Shown one piece after another: positions 17,093-28,071 of a stretch of 64,000 bases of DNA. Location of the stretch: contig CAIJGA010000005.1 of NCBI GenBank assembly GCA_903820085.1, forward strand, positions 62,001-126,000, read 5' to 3'. Position 1 is the stretch's first letter. The number at the start of each line of letters is the position of its first letter. Below the pieces are notes generated by a model. The model did no database searches. It had not been told where the DNA came from and saw only the letters and a program-made list of their open reading frames with translations. The position numbers and the translations under genes were made by a program. This stretch comes from an uncultured Chlorobiaceae bacterium. GTDB taxonomy: Bacteria > Bacteroidota > Chlorobiia > Chlorobiales > Chlorobiaceae.

Positions 17093-20000
17093 TTATCCGA
17101 TCTTCAGCAGCAGTACTGATCGGGTATGATCACCAAACTGGTCTTTGGCGACAAGTTCCACCCGGTAGAGCCCTATAGCCTCTTTTGGAGGTGTGCCGGT
17201 TATAACGTTTCGTTTTGGATCAAATGACATCCAGACCGGTATTGATGAACCATTCACCGACAGCACCTCAAGGGAGATAACCGCATCAGGATTACTGTGG
17301 CTGAAGAGGCTGCCTGGGAGAGGACAAATGAAGAATGCCTCAGCAGCTTCTGGCACCTCTATCGTATTGCCGGCAAGGAACCCACTATGTTCTCCCCTTT
17401 TTCCAGTCCTCAGAGCTGACTTTTGCTGGATTGCATTGCTGTTGCTGGCGGTACTGATTGGCCGATGAAAATGGTTGTCAGTGGTTTCTCCGTTAACCAT
17501 TTTCCGCCCCGTCTGCTGTGCATCATTCATCCAGGTCAGTACCGGACTGGTCAGGCTCGGAATACCGATCCAGATAAAACCGTTGCCGGATTCGCTTACC
17601 CTGAGAGGCGGGTAGCTGCTATAGCTGGCGTCATAGTGACGAAAGTCGGCAATCAGTCCGCCCTTGAGGGTTGTGTCGGAATTATCGGAATAAATCAACC
17701 ATCGTGCTGTTCCGGTGGTGGAGAGTATCGACGAGTTGTTGATGAAATTCTTGCCAGCCAGAATAATGCTGCTGCCGCTGGATGCTTTGGCAGTGAGAAC
17801 TCCGGAAGCAAGTGTGATGCCTGAATCGGCTGCCGGTCCGTCGTTCACGGCGCTGATGGTGCCGGCGGTGACGGTGCGCAAGGTGATCTCACCACTTCCC
17901 GTATTGGCCTTGCCTGTTCCGTTTCGCAACTCAATGGTGACGTTGCCCGTACCCGCATCGATAGTTGCGCCCGGGGCCATGGTGATTGCAGCGTTTCCAG
18001 CCATTCGCCCGGCATCAACGACTCCGTTTGCCAGCGTGTCATTGGCCACCATGCTCAGGTTACCGTTGTCTGTCGTGATATTGGCATTGAGCAGAATGCT
18101 TTTTCCGGCATTCAGCTCCAGATTTCCTCCATTGCCCAGAGGATTATTGGCAATAATGGCTGAATTGATGATGATGTCGTTATTGGCCTTCAGAATGAGA
18201 TGCTCACCCGCATTGAGCAGCGAAGTTATCAGTGCCGGATTGAAGGTGCTGTCTGTTTCCGGATTGAAGGCGTACTCCTGCTGCACCGATTCCTTTCTAT
18301 TGATGGGCGTAAGAATATCTACCCTGCCGGTTTTGTTGGACCAGGCAAAATCGCTGATGACGAAGCTTCCCTTCATGCTTCCTACCCTGAGGGGTGTAAT
18401 GCTGCCGGTACCAAGCTGATCTTCCTTGTTGGAGCCAACCATGCTGTTTGCTGAACTGATCTCTCCGGTCGTGCTGCCGAGTCCACTCAACAGGGTTATT
18501 GCTCCCGCGTTGGTGATGGACCCATTGTTCCATAAGGGTGAGCAAACAAGGTAGCGGTTATCAGGCATGGCGGTCACGGTTGTGCCAACATGATCGCCTG
18601 TTGTTGATCCCACCAGGCTGTTTGCTTCGCTTATCTCTCCAACAGTACCACCAAGAGCGTCTCCCCAGCTCACCGCACCGGCATTGGTTATCGTTCCCCT
18701 GTCCCATTCCGTTGAAGACACAATGTAATGGCTATTATCGAGAGCAGTTATCTTGTTTGAACCTGACTCATCCGATCCTGCGTAGTCCTCTTTTGTTGAC
18801 CCCACCAGACTGTTTGAGGCGCTGATTACTCCGATGGTGCCGCCGGTTCCATTGCCCCAGGTCACAGCGCCCGCATCGGTGGCTGAACCATTATCCCAAA
18901 AAGGGCTGCCCACCACGTAACAGCCTTTTATAAGGGGTGTTATGTTATAGTGGGCACCATCATTTTTTGTTGATCCCACCAGACTGTTGGCCTGGCTGAT
19001 TGCTCCGGTGGTGCCGGCAAGTCCGTTGCCCCAGGTTACCGCTCCAACGTCGAGGGCCAGTCCGTTATCCCAATTTGGTGAAGCGACCACGAAATTTCCA
19101 TTCGTTAGAGCTGTTACGGTTGAGCCAAGCCCGTCCATTGTCGCAGAGCCAACCAGACTGTTGGCCGTGCTTATCGCACCGACAGTAACGCCCAGTCCGC
19201 TGCCCCATGTCACAGCACCTGCGTCGATGACGGAACCGTTGTCCCAGGAGGGAGCGTTCATCACGAAATTGTTATTGGCCAGTGCGGTAACATGAGCTGA
19301 AGCCAGGTCACCGGTCGTCGTACCGACCAGGCTGTTGAGAGCACTTATTGTCCCCACTGCGCCGTTGACTCCGTCGCCCCAGGTCACGGCACCTGCGTCC
19401 GCGACAGCACCGTTGTCCCAGTTTGGTGAAAGGACAACGTAGGATCCATTGGCCAGAGCGGTTACCTCTTCGCCAACCTGATCACCTTTTGTGGAACCGA
19501 TGAGACTTTTTGCAACATTGACAGCTCCGACAGTACCGCCAAGTCCATTTCCAAGGGTCACCATACCTGCATTGGTGATTAAACCCTTGTCCCAGTTAGG
19601 CGCACTCACCAAATAGCTTCCATTGCTCAGGGCTGTGACGTTGCCTACCTTGTCGCCGGTTTTAGTGCCGACCAGGCTGTTGGTCTCGCTTATTGTTCCT
19701 ACTGTGCCACCAAGACCATTCCCCCAGGTAACCGCACCGGCATTGGTGACGCTTCCCCTATCCCACAACAAGGAAGAAATTGCGTAATTGCCATTTGTCA
19801 GAGCGGTTACGGTGCCGACCTGATCAGTTTGATGAGAGCCGACCAGACTGTTGGCCGTGCTGATTACCCCCGTTGTTCCTCCGAGTCCGTTTCCCCAGGT
19901 AACCGCACCTGCATCAATAATAATGCCGTTGTCCCAGTTTGGTGTGCTTACTGCGTAATTATTGTTTGCCAGGGCTATTACACTGGATGCATCACCATCA

Positions 20001-21874
20001 TGGGCAGCAGAGCCTACGAGACTGTTGGTTTCGGAGACAAGCCCGCTGACGCCTGTAGATCCATCGATCCAGGTTACCGCACCGGCGTCCGCCTGACCTG
20101 CATTTGACCAGTTTCTTGTTGAGGTTACGGCACTGTTTTTGCCGGTCAGGGCGGTTACTGTTTCGCCGACCAGATCATTGGCTGATGATCCGCAGAGCAT
20201 GGAGAGCAGGGTGCCATCAGGCTTGTAGAGCCTTACAGCTCCTGCGTCAGTTGCCACGAAATCGTCGAGAGGGCTGGCAACGAGAATATTGCCGTTGCTC
20301 AGTTCCAGGATGGTGCCGGAACCATGCTGGTCGCCTGCAGCAGGGTTGATGTCTGGGAGCGGAATGAGCGTGAACAGGGGATTTGCGGCACTGGCATCTA
20401 TGGTGATGTTTCGCGGATCAAGCAGCAGAAGCCCATTTTCTCCATGTGGGGCGAGTGTGATAACCTCGCCGGAAAAAGTGAGAGTGTTGTGGCCGGATAC
20501 CTCGACCTGTCCACCGTTGCCGCTGTTCAGGCCTCCTTTGGCTTCAATGGTTCCGGCAAAGGTGGTGGAGTTTTCCGACCAGAGCACCACGGTACCGCCA
20601 TTGCCGCTGTCAACAGCATTGGCGGTGATTTTGCTGCTTTTCGTCATCGTGGCGGTTGCTGCGTTTGCCAGATTGATCCCCTTGCCTTGCCATTCACCAC
20701 CGATCAAGACCGTTCCTCCGCCTCTCAGGCCATTACTTTCTATCCTGACTCCGGTGAGAATGGTTTGGGGTGCAGTAACCGTGATTTCGCCACCACGGCC
20801 AATACTGCCGTTTGCACTGAGTGTTCCGGAGAGGTAAAGAGCTTCACCAGCGTTGAAGAGGATCCGGCCGCCGTCGGTTCCGTCGGTTGTCATGCGGCTT
20901 GTAGCGGTTTGGACGATCTGGCCAGTCGCATCGATTTGTATATGCCCACCCAGGGAGTTGCTGCTGGCATTCCATGTGCCGGCATCGAAAAGGTTGTTCA
21001 CTTTGCTCTCGATTTCGGTAGCGGTTAACGTGCCGGTGTTGATGACGGTGCCGCTTTCGATCACGATGCTGCCATTGCGTTCAGTCATGCCGGAAGCGCG
21101 TATTTTTCCGCTGTTGTTGACGACGGAGGCAAGCAGCATATCGGCTGCCGGGGCGCTGATCAGTACCGTGCCGCCGTCGGCCTCTATTACTCCGCTATTC
21201 TGGATCTGAGCATGGTAAGTTGATTGGTCTACCTGAATTGCTACCAGACCGGAAGGGTCAACGTTAAGGGTAATTTTTTCTCCGCTGGCCATTCCGGTTG
21301 TGCCTCTGGTGGTGATAATGTTCCCGGTGTTCATGACACTTTTTCCGAGCAGCGCAACAAATCCTCCGTTTATCGTGCCCTGGTTCACCACGGTACCAGT
21401 GGCTTCGTTTTGTAAAAAAACATATTTCTTTGAGAGGAAGTCGCTGTCGCTGATGGTCAGAGCAGACGCTACGAGCCCTCCAACATTGATGCTGGCACCG
21501 GGGGCAAACAGGACGCCGTTAGGGTTTACCAGAAAAATACGGCCATTTGCCGTCAGTGTGCCGAATATTTCAGATGGATCGTTCCCTGAAACACGGTTCA
21601 GCAGGACGGAGCGGGTATCAGGCTGGGCAATGCTGACCGCCTCATCCCTGCCAATTCCAAATGAGCTCCAGTTGATGATGGCATGGCTGCTCTTTTGCTC
21701 GATTTGCATGGCATTGACTGCCGGGGTGCTGATAGTTGCTTCGCCTGCTGTTATCTCTCCACCGGCTGGCAACGCAAAAGCGTGGCCTCCAACATGCAAT
21801 GAGAAGGTTACAAGCGCAGGGGCAATCCAGCTTTTCCTGACATGGTTCCCGATACAGCAAGTGGCAGTGTCCAT
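17093..21874 (-). CDS. Filamentous-haemagglutinin-type exoprotein, TpsA
   Basis: 1593 aa. A signal peptide (cut near HAFA-LPAGG, ~residue 35) is followed by the TPS secretion domain (residues ~36-300) with the hallmark NPNG motif (IFLVNPNGVLFAPGASINVGG). Then comes a beta-helical stretch, about twelve ~54-aa repeats, more helix, and a C-terminal putative Ig/cadherin-like module (ITGTPPKEAIGLYRVELVAKD). The family is secreted through TpsB and serves as adhesin or surface filament; large examples in green sulfur bacteria have been discussed for cell-cell contact. No toxin domain is seen at the C-terminus. tpsB follows directly. Confidence 0.9.
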   Translation of the reverse strand: MDTATCCIGNHVRKSWIAPALVTFSLHVGGHAFALPAGGEITAGEATISTPAVNAMQIEQKSSHAIINWSSFGIGRDEAVSIAQPDTRSVLLNRVSGNDPSEIFGTLTANGRIFLVNPNGVLFAPGASINVGGLVASALTISDSDFLSKKYVFLQNEATGTVVNQGTINGGFVALLGKSVMNTGNIITTRGTTGMASGEKITLNVDPSGLVAIQVDQSTYHAQIQNSGVIEADGGTVLISAPAADMLLASVVNNSGKIRASGMTERNGSIVIESGTVINTGTLTATEIESKVNNLFDAGTWNASSNSLGGHIQIDATGQIVQTATSRMTTDGTDGGRILFNAGEALYLSGTLSANGSIGRGGEITVTAPQTILTGVRIESNGLRGGGTVLIGGEWQGKGINLANAATATMTKSSKITANAVDSGNGGTVVLWSENSTTFAGTIEAKGGLNSGNGGQVEVSGHNTLTFSGEVITLAPHGENGLLLLDPRNITIDASAANPLFTLIPLPDINPAAGDQHGSGTILELSNGNILVASPLDDFVATDAGAVRLYKPDGTLLSMLCGSSANDLVGETVTALTGKNSAVTSTRNWSNAGQADAGAVTWIDGSTGVSGLVSETNSLVGSAAHDGDASSVIALANNNYAVSTPNWDNGIIIDAGAVTWGNGLGGTTGVISTANSLVGSHQTDQVGTVTALTNGNYAISSLLWDRGSVTNAGAVTWGNGLGGTVGTISETNSLVGTKTGDKVGNVTALSNGSYLVSAPNWDKGLITNAGMVTLGNGLGGTVGAVNVAKSLIGSTKGDQVGEEVTALANGSYVVLSPNWDNGAVADAGAVTWGDGVNGAVGTISALNSLVGTTTGDLASAHVTALANNNFVMNAPSWDNGSVIDAGAVTWGSGLGVTVGAISTANSLVGSATMDGLGSTVTALTNGNFVVASPNWDNGLALDVGAVTWGNGLAGTTGAISQANSLVGSTKNDGAHYNITPLIKGCYVVGSPFWDNGSATDAGAVTWGNGTGGTIGVISASNSLVGSTKEDYAGSDESGSNKITALDNSHYIVSSTEWDRGTITNAGAVSWGDALGGTVGEISEANSLVGSTTGDHVGTTVTAMPDNRYLVCSPLWNNGSITNAGAITLLSGLGSTTGEISSANSMVGSNKEDQLGTGSITPLRVGSMKGSFVISDFAWSNKTGRVDILTPINRKESVQQEYAFNPETDSTFNPALITSLLNAGEHLILKANNDIIINSAIIANNPLGNGGNLELNAGKSILLNANITTDNGNLSMVANDTLANGVVDAGRMAGNAAITMAPGATIDAGTGNVTIELRNGTGKANTGSGEITLRTVTAGTISAVNDGPAADSGITLASGVLTAKASSGSSIILAGKNFINNSSILSTTGTARWLIYSDNSDTTLKGGLIADFRHYDASYSSYPPLRVSESGNGFIWIGIPSLTSPVLTWMNDAQQTGRKMVNGETTDNHFHRPISTASNSNAIQQKSALRTGKRGEHSGFLAGNTIEVPEAAEAFFICPLPGSLFSHSNPDAVISLEVLSVNGSSIPVWMSFDPKRNVITGTPPKEAIGLYRVELVAKDQFGDHTRSVLLLKIG
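18310..20345 (-). repeat. About twelve tandem ~162-bp coding repeats in tpsA
   Basis: The repeat unit reads roughly NSLVGS-x-D-x-VG-x-VTAL-x-NGNYVV-x-SP-x-WDNG-x-DAGAVTWGNGLGGT-x-G-x-IS, ~54 aa. It matches what I recall as the DUF5649 repeat of TPS exoproteins. About ten copies are well formed; the first and last are degenerate. Copies differ in codons, so the array is old rather than freshly amplified. Confidence 0.85.
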
Positions 21875-22050
21875 TGAAATAATCCCGAGATTATGGTATG
21901 CACTCTATAGTCATCATGGCATAAATACGCATTAATTACGTAATCTCAAAAATTCGGAGCAACTATTTTTATCATTTTTTTTGAAATATCTTTTTCACCG
22001 GAAGATATTTTCCGGTTTCAGGCGGGACTTTTTTTTTCAAGCAAAAGAGC

Positions 22051-22109
22051 TGGAGTCCTCTCTTGCAATGACCAGGGGGGTGGTCATTGCAAATAACGAG
22101 GGAGCTCCA
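22051..22109. terminator. Large inverted repeat between aroC and tpsA
   Basis: A perfect 12-bp stem (22063-22074 with 22081-22092) encloses a GGGGGG loop and is extended by an imperfect outer arm (TGGAGTCCTCTC with GAGGGAGCTCCA). It lies just past the aroC stop, so it is probably an aroC terminator or 3'-end stabiliser. It lacks a T-run. Confidence 0.55.
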
Positions 22110-22114
22110 ACGAA

Positions 22115-23308
22115 TCAGGCGCGAAAGGTGTTGCGGATAGTTTCACGGTAAAGGTCGAGTCGCTGGCGGATTTCATCGAGATGATCGCCACCGAGCTTTT
22201 CAAGCAGTGCGTTGGCGATGACCGGCGCCACAACAGCTTCAGCGACAACTCCTGCAGCAGGGACTGCGCAGGTGTCACTCCGCTCAAAACGAGAGGGGGT
22301 TGGCTGCAGGGTTTCAACATCAAAGGAGTGCAGGGGAGTGAGCAATGAAGAGATTGGCTTCATGGCTGCACGCAGGTGAATGGTCTGACCGCTCGACATG
22401 CTCCCTTCGAGGCCGCCGGCACGGTTGGTTTTTCTGGTTACTCCCTCTTCTTGAGAGAGGTGAAACTCATCGTGTACCTCTGAACCAGGCTTTCCTGCAT
22501 TTTCGAAGGCGGTTCCGATTTCAACACCCTTGATTGCCTGAATGGAGATAATGGCTGCTGCAAGTTCGGCATCAAGACGACGGTCATGCTGGACGTAGCT
22601 GCCGAAACCGGGAGGCACACCTGTAATGAAAATCTCAATGATTCCTCCGAGCGTATCTCCCCGCTCGCTCGCGGCATCAATGGCTGCAAGTGCTTTTGCT
22701 TCTGTCTCTTTTCCAAGCATGCGTACCGGCGAGAGGTCGGCCTGTCTTGCGACAGCTTCAGCTCCTTGGCTGAGGAGCCCAGCAAGCTGTTCATCCAAAG
22801 CGGGTTCTACAGCCGCTCCAATAGCTGAGATATAGCTGCCGATTTCAATACCGAGTGCCTTGAGAAAAACCCGTGAGAGTGTTCCAGCGGCAACCCTTGC
22901 GGCAGTCTCTCGTGCCGATGCGCGTTCAATGACCGGCCGGATATCGTCAAAGCCATACTTGATGCGTCCCGCAAGGTCGGCATGGCCCGGTCTTGGAATG
23001 GTGATTTTTGCAACTGGTTCAGTAGGTGAGTCAAACTGGGACATGGTTGTTGTCCAGTTTTCCCAGTCACGGTTTTTAATGACCAGCGAAATGGGGGTGC
23101 CGATTGTTTTTCCGAACCGTATGCCGGAGAGCACCTCGGCTTTGTCGGTCTCGATTTTCATGCGTCCGCCCCGGCCATGCCCCAGCTGGCGGCGGGCCAA
23201 CTGGCTGTTGATCTCTTCGAGTGTTATGGCGACGCCTGCCGGCATGCCGTCCACTATTGCCGAAAGCGCCGGTCCGTGGGACTCTCCCGCAGTAAAGTAT
23301 CGTATCAT
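22115..23308 (-). CDS. aroC: Chorismate synthase
   Basis: 397 aa from the ATG at 23308 (MIRYFTAGESHGPALSAIVDG); the frame opens 11 codons earlier but the family starts here. It carries the FMN/substrate motif GESHG, RRQLGHGRGGRM, and SARETAARVAAG. It performs the last step of the shikimate route, EPSP to chorismate, using reduced FMN in the cytoplasm. aroB and aroK lie 33 kb away in this window, so the pathway is dispersed. It follows hemB on the same strand with a hairpin between. Confidence 0.95.
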   Translation of the reverse strand: MIRYFTAGESHGPALSAIVDGMPAGVAITLEEINSQLARRQLGHGRGGRMKIETDKAEVLSGIRFGKTIGTPISLVIKNRDWENWTTTMSQFDSPTEPVAKITIPRPGHADLAGRIKYGFDDIRPVIERASARETAARVAAGTLSRVFLKALGIEIGSYISAIGAAVEPALDEQLAGLLSQGAEAVARQADLSPVRMLGKETEAKALAAIDAASERGDTLGGIIEIFITGVPPGFGSYVQHDRRLDAELAAAIISIQAIKGVEIGTAFENAGKPGSEVHDEFHLSQEEGVTRKTNRAGGLEGSMSSGQTIHLRAAMKPISSLLTPLHSFDVETLQPTPSRFERSDTCAVPAAGVVAEAVVAPVIANALLEKLGGDHLDEIRQRLDLYRETIRNTFRA

Positions 23309-23329
23309 GGCTATATAATAGAGTACAAT

Positions 23330-23361
23330 GCCCGGCTGCACTCAAAATCGTGCAACCGGGC
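23330..23361 (-). terminator. Hairpin between hemB and aroC
   Basis: The stem is GCCCGG...GCAC paired with GTGC..CCGGGC (23330-23361) around an 8-nt loop. It lies downstream of hemB, with only a weak T tail on the minus strand, so it may be a terminator or attenuator before aroC. Confidence 0.6.
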
Positions 23362-23396
23362 TTGTTGAAAATGGATTACTCTTTTCAGAGAGAGGC

Positions 23397-24404
<1,008 letters not shown>

Positions 24405-24495
24405 TTAAAAAGGCTAAAAATACGAAAATCCATGAACATCCCGAAGCTTTTCAACTGGCTAATATGCGTACTTTTGCTGCACCGAAAAGAAAATG

Positions 24496-25647
24496 TTACA
24501 GCAGAAAGCTCATCATGATGCCTGCAGCAACGGCTGATCCGATTACGCCAGCAACGTTTGGCGCCATTGCATGCATAAGCAGATGATTTTCGGGGTCAGC
24601 TTTCAGTCCCTCTAACTGTGCTACACGGGCGCTTTCAGGTACAGCCGCAACACCTGCAGCTCCGATCAGCGGGTTGATTTTGTTGTCACCGGAAAGAAAT
24701 AGGTTCATGAACTTTGCAAACAGGATTCCACCGGCTGTTGAAAACATAAATGCCGTTGCGCCAAGGACGAAAATAAGCGCGGAACTCTGCGTGAGAAATG
24801 TTGTTGCTTGTGTTGAAGCTCCGATGGTAACACCAAGAATGATGGTGACAATGTCGATCATGGCATTTTTGGCCGTATCGGCAAGCCGTTTTGTGACCAT
24901 GGATTCCTTGAGCAGATTGCCCAGAAAAAGCATACCGAGAAGCGGCAGCGATCCGGGAGCAATAAAACCGGTCAGGAGCAGGCCGAATACCGGGAACATG
25001 ACTTTTTCGATTTTGGTAACCGAACGGGGCGGTTTCATTTTGATTTTGCGCTCTTTTTCCGTGGTCAGAAGGCGCATGATCGGAGGCTGAATCAGCGGGA
25101 CAAGCGCCATGTAGGTGTAGGCAGCAATGGCGATGGAGCCGACCAGATGCGGAGCGAGCCGGGATGAGAGGAAAATTGCCGTCGGGCCGTCAGCACCACC
25201 GATGATACCGATCGAAGCAGATTCCGGATTGGTAAAGCCGAGGGAGATAGCTCCGAGATAGGTCATGAAAATCCCGAGCTGTGCCGCTCCTCCAAGCAGG
25301 ATAAGCTTTGGATTTGAAATCAGCGGCGAGAAATCGGTCATGGCTCCGATTCCGAGAAATATCAGGGGAGGGAAAATACCTTTCAGCACGCCCTGGTAGA
25401 GGTAGTTCAAAACACTGCCATCCTGATAGATGCCGAGTGCCATTCCGCTATGCTCGAGAAACGGGGTATTGCCGATCAGAATGCCGAAACCGATCGGAAC
25501 CAGAAGAATCGGTTGATATTCATAGCGGATGGCCAGATAGATGAAGACCATTCCGACAAGAATCATCAACAGGTGGCCCGGTGTTGCATTGGCAAAACCG
25601 GAATACCCGAAAAACTGCACAAGTCCGTCCATAATGGTTTTATTCAA
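24496..25647 (-). CDS. Sodium-pumping decarboxylase beta subunit (OadB/MmdB family)
   Basis: 383 aa, hydrophobic, with about 9-11 membrane segments. The family signatures GGADGPTAIF (near residue 150) and a later polar segment DNKINPLIGAAGVAAVPESAR are present. This subunit decarboxylates carboxybiotin and couples it to Na+ export across the inner membrane. It overlaps the biotin-carrier gene by 8 bp and is the last of four genes that together encode a complete carboxyltransferase-biotin carrier-Na+ pump complex. Confidence 0.93.
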   Translation of the reverse strand: MNKTIMDGLVQFFGYSGFANATPGHLLMILVGMVFIYLAIRYEYQPILLVPIGFGILIGNTPFLEHSGMALGIYQDGSVLNYLYQGVLKGIFPPLIFLGIGAMTDFSPLISNPKLILLGGAAQLGIFMTYLGAISLGFTNPESASIGIIGGADGPTAIFLSSRLAPHLVGSIAIAAYTYMALVPLIQPPIMRLLTTEKERKIKMKPPRSVTKIEKVMFPVFGLLLTGFIAPGSLPLLGMLFLGNLLKESMVTKRLADTAKNAMIDIVTIILGVTIGASTQATTFLTQSSALIFVLGATAFMFSTAGGILFAKFMNLFLSGDNKINPLIGAAGVAAVPESARVAQLEGLKADPENHLLMHAMAPNVAGVIGSAVAAGIMMSFLL

Positions 25648-26059
25648 TTTCTATCAGGATATCACCCTGCATGACTGTGTCGCCTACCGCTACCCTGACC
25701 GTCTTGACGGTACCGGCTTTTTCTGCAAAAATATTGTTTTCCATTTTCATGGCTTCCAGAACCAGAATGGGCTCTTCGGGTTTGACCTGTGAACCTGGCT
25801 GGACCATGAGGGCAATAATGGTACCTGGCAACGGGGCCTTGACGATGCTCAGTCCCGGTATGTTGAGCGGCTGCGGCGGTTTCAATGGCGTGGGAGGGGT
25901 ATAGCGGACGAGTTTCGGGGTCTGCGGCCTTTTGATCTCCTGACCAAGCTGAACCTGATATGAGGTGCCGTTAACTTCGATTTCGGCATTGTTTTCCTCA
26001 AGGGATTTTATCTCGACATTGTAGCGGTTTCCGCTGATCGTGAATTTATATTTTCTCAT
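25640..26059 (-). CDS. Biotin carrier subunit of the decarboxylase
   Basis: 139 aa. An N-terminal ~60-residue domain and a Pro-rich linker (RPQTPKLVRYTPPTPLKPPQ) lead to a C-terminal biotinyl domain with the biotin site LEAMKMEN (Lys near residue 104). It shuttles CO2 from the carboxyltransferase to the membrane pump. It overlaps the oadG-like gene by 4 bp and the beta subunit by 8 bp, so the stoichiometry is probably set by translational coupling. Confidence 0.92.
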   Translation of the reverse strand: MRKYKFTISGNRYNVEIKSLEENNAEIEVNGTSYQVQLGQEIKRPQTPKLVRYTPPTPLKPPQPLNIPGLSIVKAPLPGTIIALMVQPGSQVKPEEPILVLEAMKMENNIFAEKAGTVKTVRVAVGDTVMQGDILIEIE

Positions 26060-26436
26060 CCTTGAAACCCTTTGAAATTAATGACATTGTAGATTTTTGA
26101 ATTCCAGGGCGAGTAGCTTTTGCCGACCTTTCTGATAGTCAGAATTGCTGTCTCCTGATCGTGAAGCTCATCGAGATAGAGCGAAATCGCCATACCGATG
26201 GCAGCACTGACCTCTCCGGGAATCGTGTTCCCTGCCAAGGCCTTTTTGCTTTTGTCACCCTCATCGTCAAGTGTTCTTCTGACATTCCAGGAGAGAATCT
26301 TCGGGATCGTGCTGAAGAGCAGCGCGAGCAGGAAGAAGGTAAAAAAGACGACACTGTACCCAATGACAGCCAGCGCCAGATGCTGGCTTTGGATCGCCGA
26401 AAGATTGACCGGAAAATATTGAATGATTGATATCAT
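26056..26436 (-). CDS. OadG-family (gamma/delta) small membrane subunit
   Basis: 126 aa. A single strong transmembrane helix (about residues 22-45, ALAVIGYSVVFFTFFLLALL) is followed by a soluble part that ends FKGFQG. Position and topology fit the OadG/MmdD subunit that holds the complex together. Sequence conservation in this family is low, so the call rests mainly on context. It lies 15 bp after the carboxyltransferase gene. Confidence 0.75.
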   Translation of the reverse strand: MISIIQYFPVNLSAIQSQHLALAVIGYSVVFFTFFLLALLFSTIPKILSWNVRRTLDDEGDKSKKALAGNTIPGEVSAAIGMAISLYLDELHDQETAILTIRKVGKSYSPWNSKIYNVINFKGFQG

Positions 26437-26451
26437 GGTTAATTTTTCGGT

Positions 26452-27993
26452 TTACAATGGTAGGGTCGAGTGCTTTTTCGGGGGATTCTGATCTTTTTTG
26501 GTCATGAGCGTCTGAAGGGCGCGGATTATGCGGAAACGGGTATTGCGCGGTTCGATGATATCGTCGATATAGCCGAATTTTGCTGCCTCGTAGGGATTGG
26601 AGAATTTTTCACGATACTCCGCAGCATTATCGGCAACAAACTTGGCCCGCTCATCCGGATTTTCGATGGCGTTCAGATCCCTGTTGTAGAGCACCTCGAT
26701 GGCACCTATCGGGCCCATGACTGCAATTTCGGCTGTCGGCCATGCATAGTTGACATCACCGCGAAGCTGCTTGGAGCTCATGACGATGTATGCTCCGCCA
26801 TATGCTTTTCGCAGGATGATGGTGATTTTTGGCACCGTGGCCTCTGCATAGGCAAAAATCAGTTTAGCACCGTTGGTGATAATGCCGTCGAACTCCTGGG
26901 CACTGCCGGGAAGGAAGCCGGGAACATCGACAAGGGTAACGATGGGAATGTTGAAGGCATCGCAGAACCGGACAAACCTTGCCGCCTTGCATGATGCGTT
27001 GATGTCAAGACAACCGGCAAGATAGTTGGGCTGGTTGGCAACGATACCGGTGGAGATGCCGTTGAAGGTGACAAAGCCGATAACAATGTTTCGTGCATAT
27101 TGCCGCTGTACTTCGAGGAACTCTCCGTTATCTGCAATCGAATAGATAATATCCTTGACGTCGTAGGGGATGGATGGCTTTTCGGGTATGATGGAGTTCA
27201 GCTTGTCGTCAAGGCGGTCGGCCGGGTCATCACAAACTGCAAGAGGCGGTTCCTCAAGATTGTTCTGCGGCAGGTAGCTGAGCAGCTTTTTGATCAGCAG
27301 GATTCCTTCGGTTTCATCAGCTCCGACAAAATGGGTGACTCCTGATTTGGTGGCATGAACTGAAGCACCTCCAAGATCCTCATCGGTGATGGTCTCTCCG
27401 GTAACGGTCTTGACAACCTTAGGACCGGTGACAAACATATGACTGGTTTTTTCGACCATGACCACGAAATCAGTAAGAGCCGGGGAGTAGACCGCACCGC
27501 CTGCACAGGGACCGAAAATTGCCGATATCTGGGGTATGACCCCGGATGCCATGACGTTCCGCTGAAAAATGCTGGCATAGCCGGAAAGGCTTCTGACCCC
27601 TTCCTGGATTCTTGCTCCGCCGCTGTCGTTGATTCCGATGAATGGGGCGCCGACTTTCATTGCCTGATCCATCACCTTGCAGATTTTCAGGGCATTGGTT
27701 TCGGAGAGCGAACCGCCAAGAACGGTAAAATCCTGGGAGAAAATATAGACAAGACGGCCATCAATGGTACCGTGACCAGTAATGACTCCGTCTGAAAGAT
27801 AGTTTTGCTTGTCGAGGCCAAAATCAGTTGTCCGATGTGTGACAAACATGTCATACTCTTCAAAACTGCCTTCATCAAGCAGCAAATTAAGGCGCTCGCG
27901 GGCCGTAAACTTTCCTTTTTTATGCTGCGCTTCTATGCGTTTTTCTCCACCCCCAAGGCGGGCTTTTTCGCGTTCGGCAATCAAGCGTTTCAT
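26452..27993 (-). CDS. Acyl-CoA carboxyltransferase alpha subunit (MmdA/PccB family)
   Basis: 513 aa, two crotonase-like carboxyltransferase halves. Visible motifs include [24 protein letters not shown], and in the C-half [16 protein letters not shown] and [17 protein letters not shown]. The neighbours make it the cytoplasmic carboxyltransferase of a Na+-translocating decarboxylase, most likely for methylmalonyl-CoA (to propionyl-CoA). An oxaloacetate decarboxylase would use an unrelated HMGL-type subunit. In an autotroph it may recycle propionyl/methylmalonyl units; the direction is not shown by sequence. Confidence 0.9.
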   Translation of the reverse strand: MKRLIAEREKARLGGGEKRIEAQHKKGKFTARERLNLLLDEGSFEEYDMFVTHRTTDFGLDKQNYLSDGVITGHGTIDGRLVYIFSQDFTVLGGSLSETNALKICKVMDQAMKVGAPFIGINDSGGARIQEGVRSLSGYASIFQRNVMASGVIPQISAIFGPCAGGAVYSPALTDFVVMVEKTSHMFVTGPKVVKTVTGETITDEDLGGASVHATKSGVTHFVGADETEGILLIKKLLSYLPQNNLEEPPLAVCDDPADRLDDKLNSIIPEKPSIPYDVKDIIYSIADNGEFLEVQRQYARNIVIGFVTFNGISTGIVANQPNYLAGCLDINASCKAARFVRFCDAFNIPIVTLVDVPGFLPGSAQEFDGIITNGAKLIFAYAEATVPKITIILRKAYGGAYIVMSSKQLRGDVNYAWPTAEIAVMGPIGAIEVLYNRDLNAIENPDERAKFVADNAAEYREKFSNPYEAAKFGYIDDIIEPRNTRFRIIRALQTLMTKKDQNPPKKHSTLPL

Positions 27994-28071
27994 TGTGTTT
28001 TACGATATTGATTAACTAACTTGCCGGGCGAAAATTTCTTTTCAGGTGTTTCTCCGGGGTTAAGCAGGAGT

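Noticed and set aside
20289-21935. Long plus-strand ORFs antisense to tpsA
   Set aside because: They are shadows of a repetitive, codon-biased gene; no domain or ribosome-binding site supports them.
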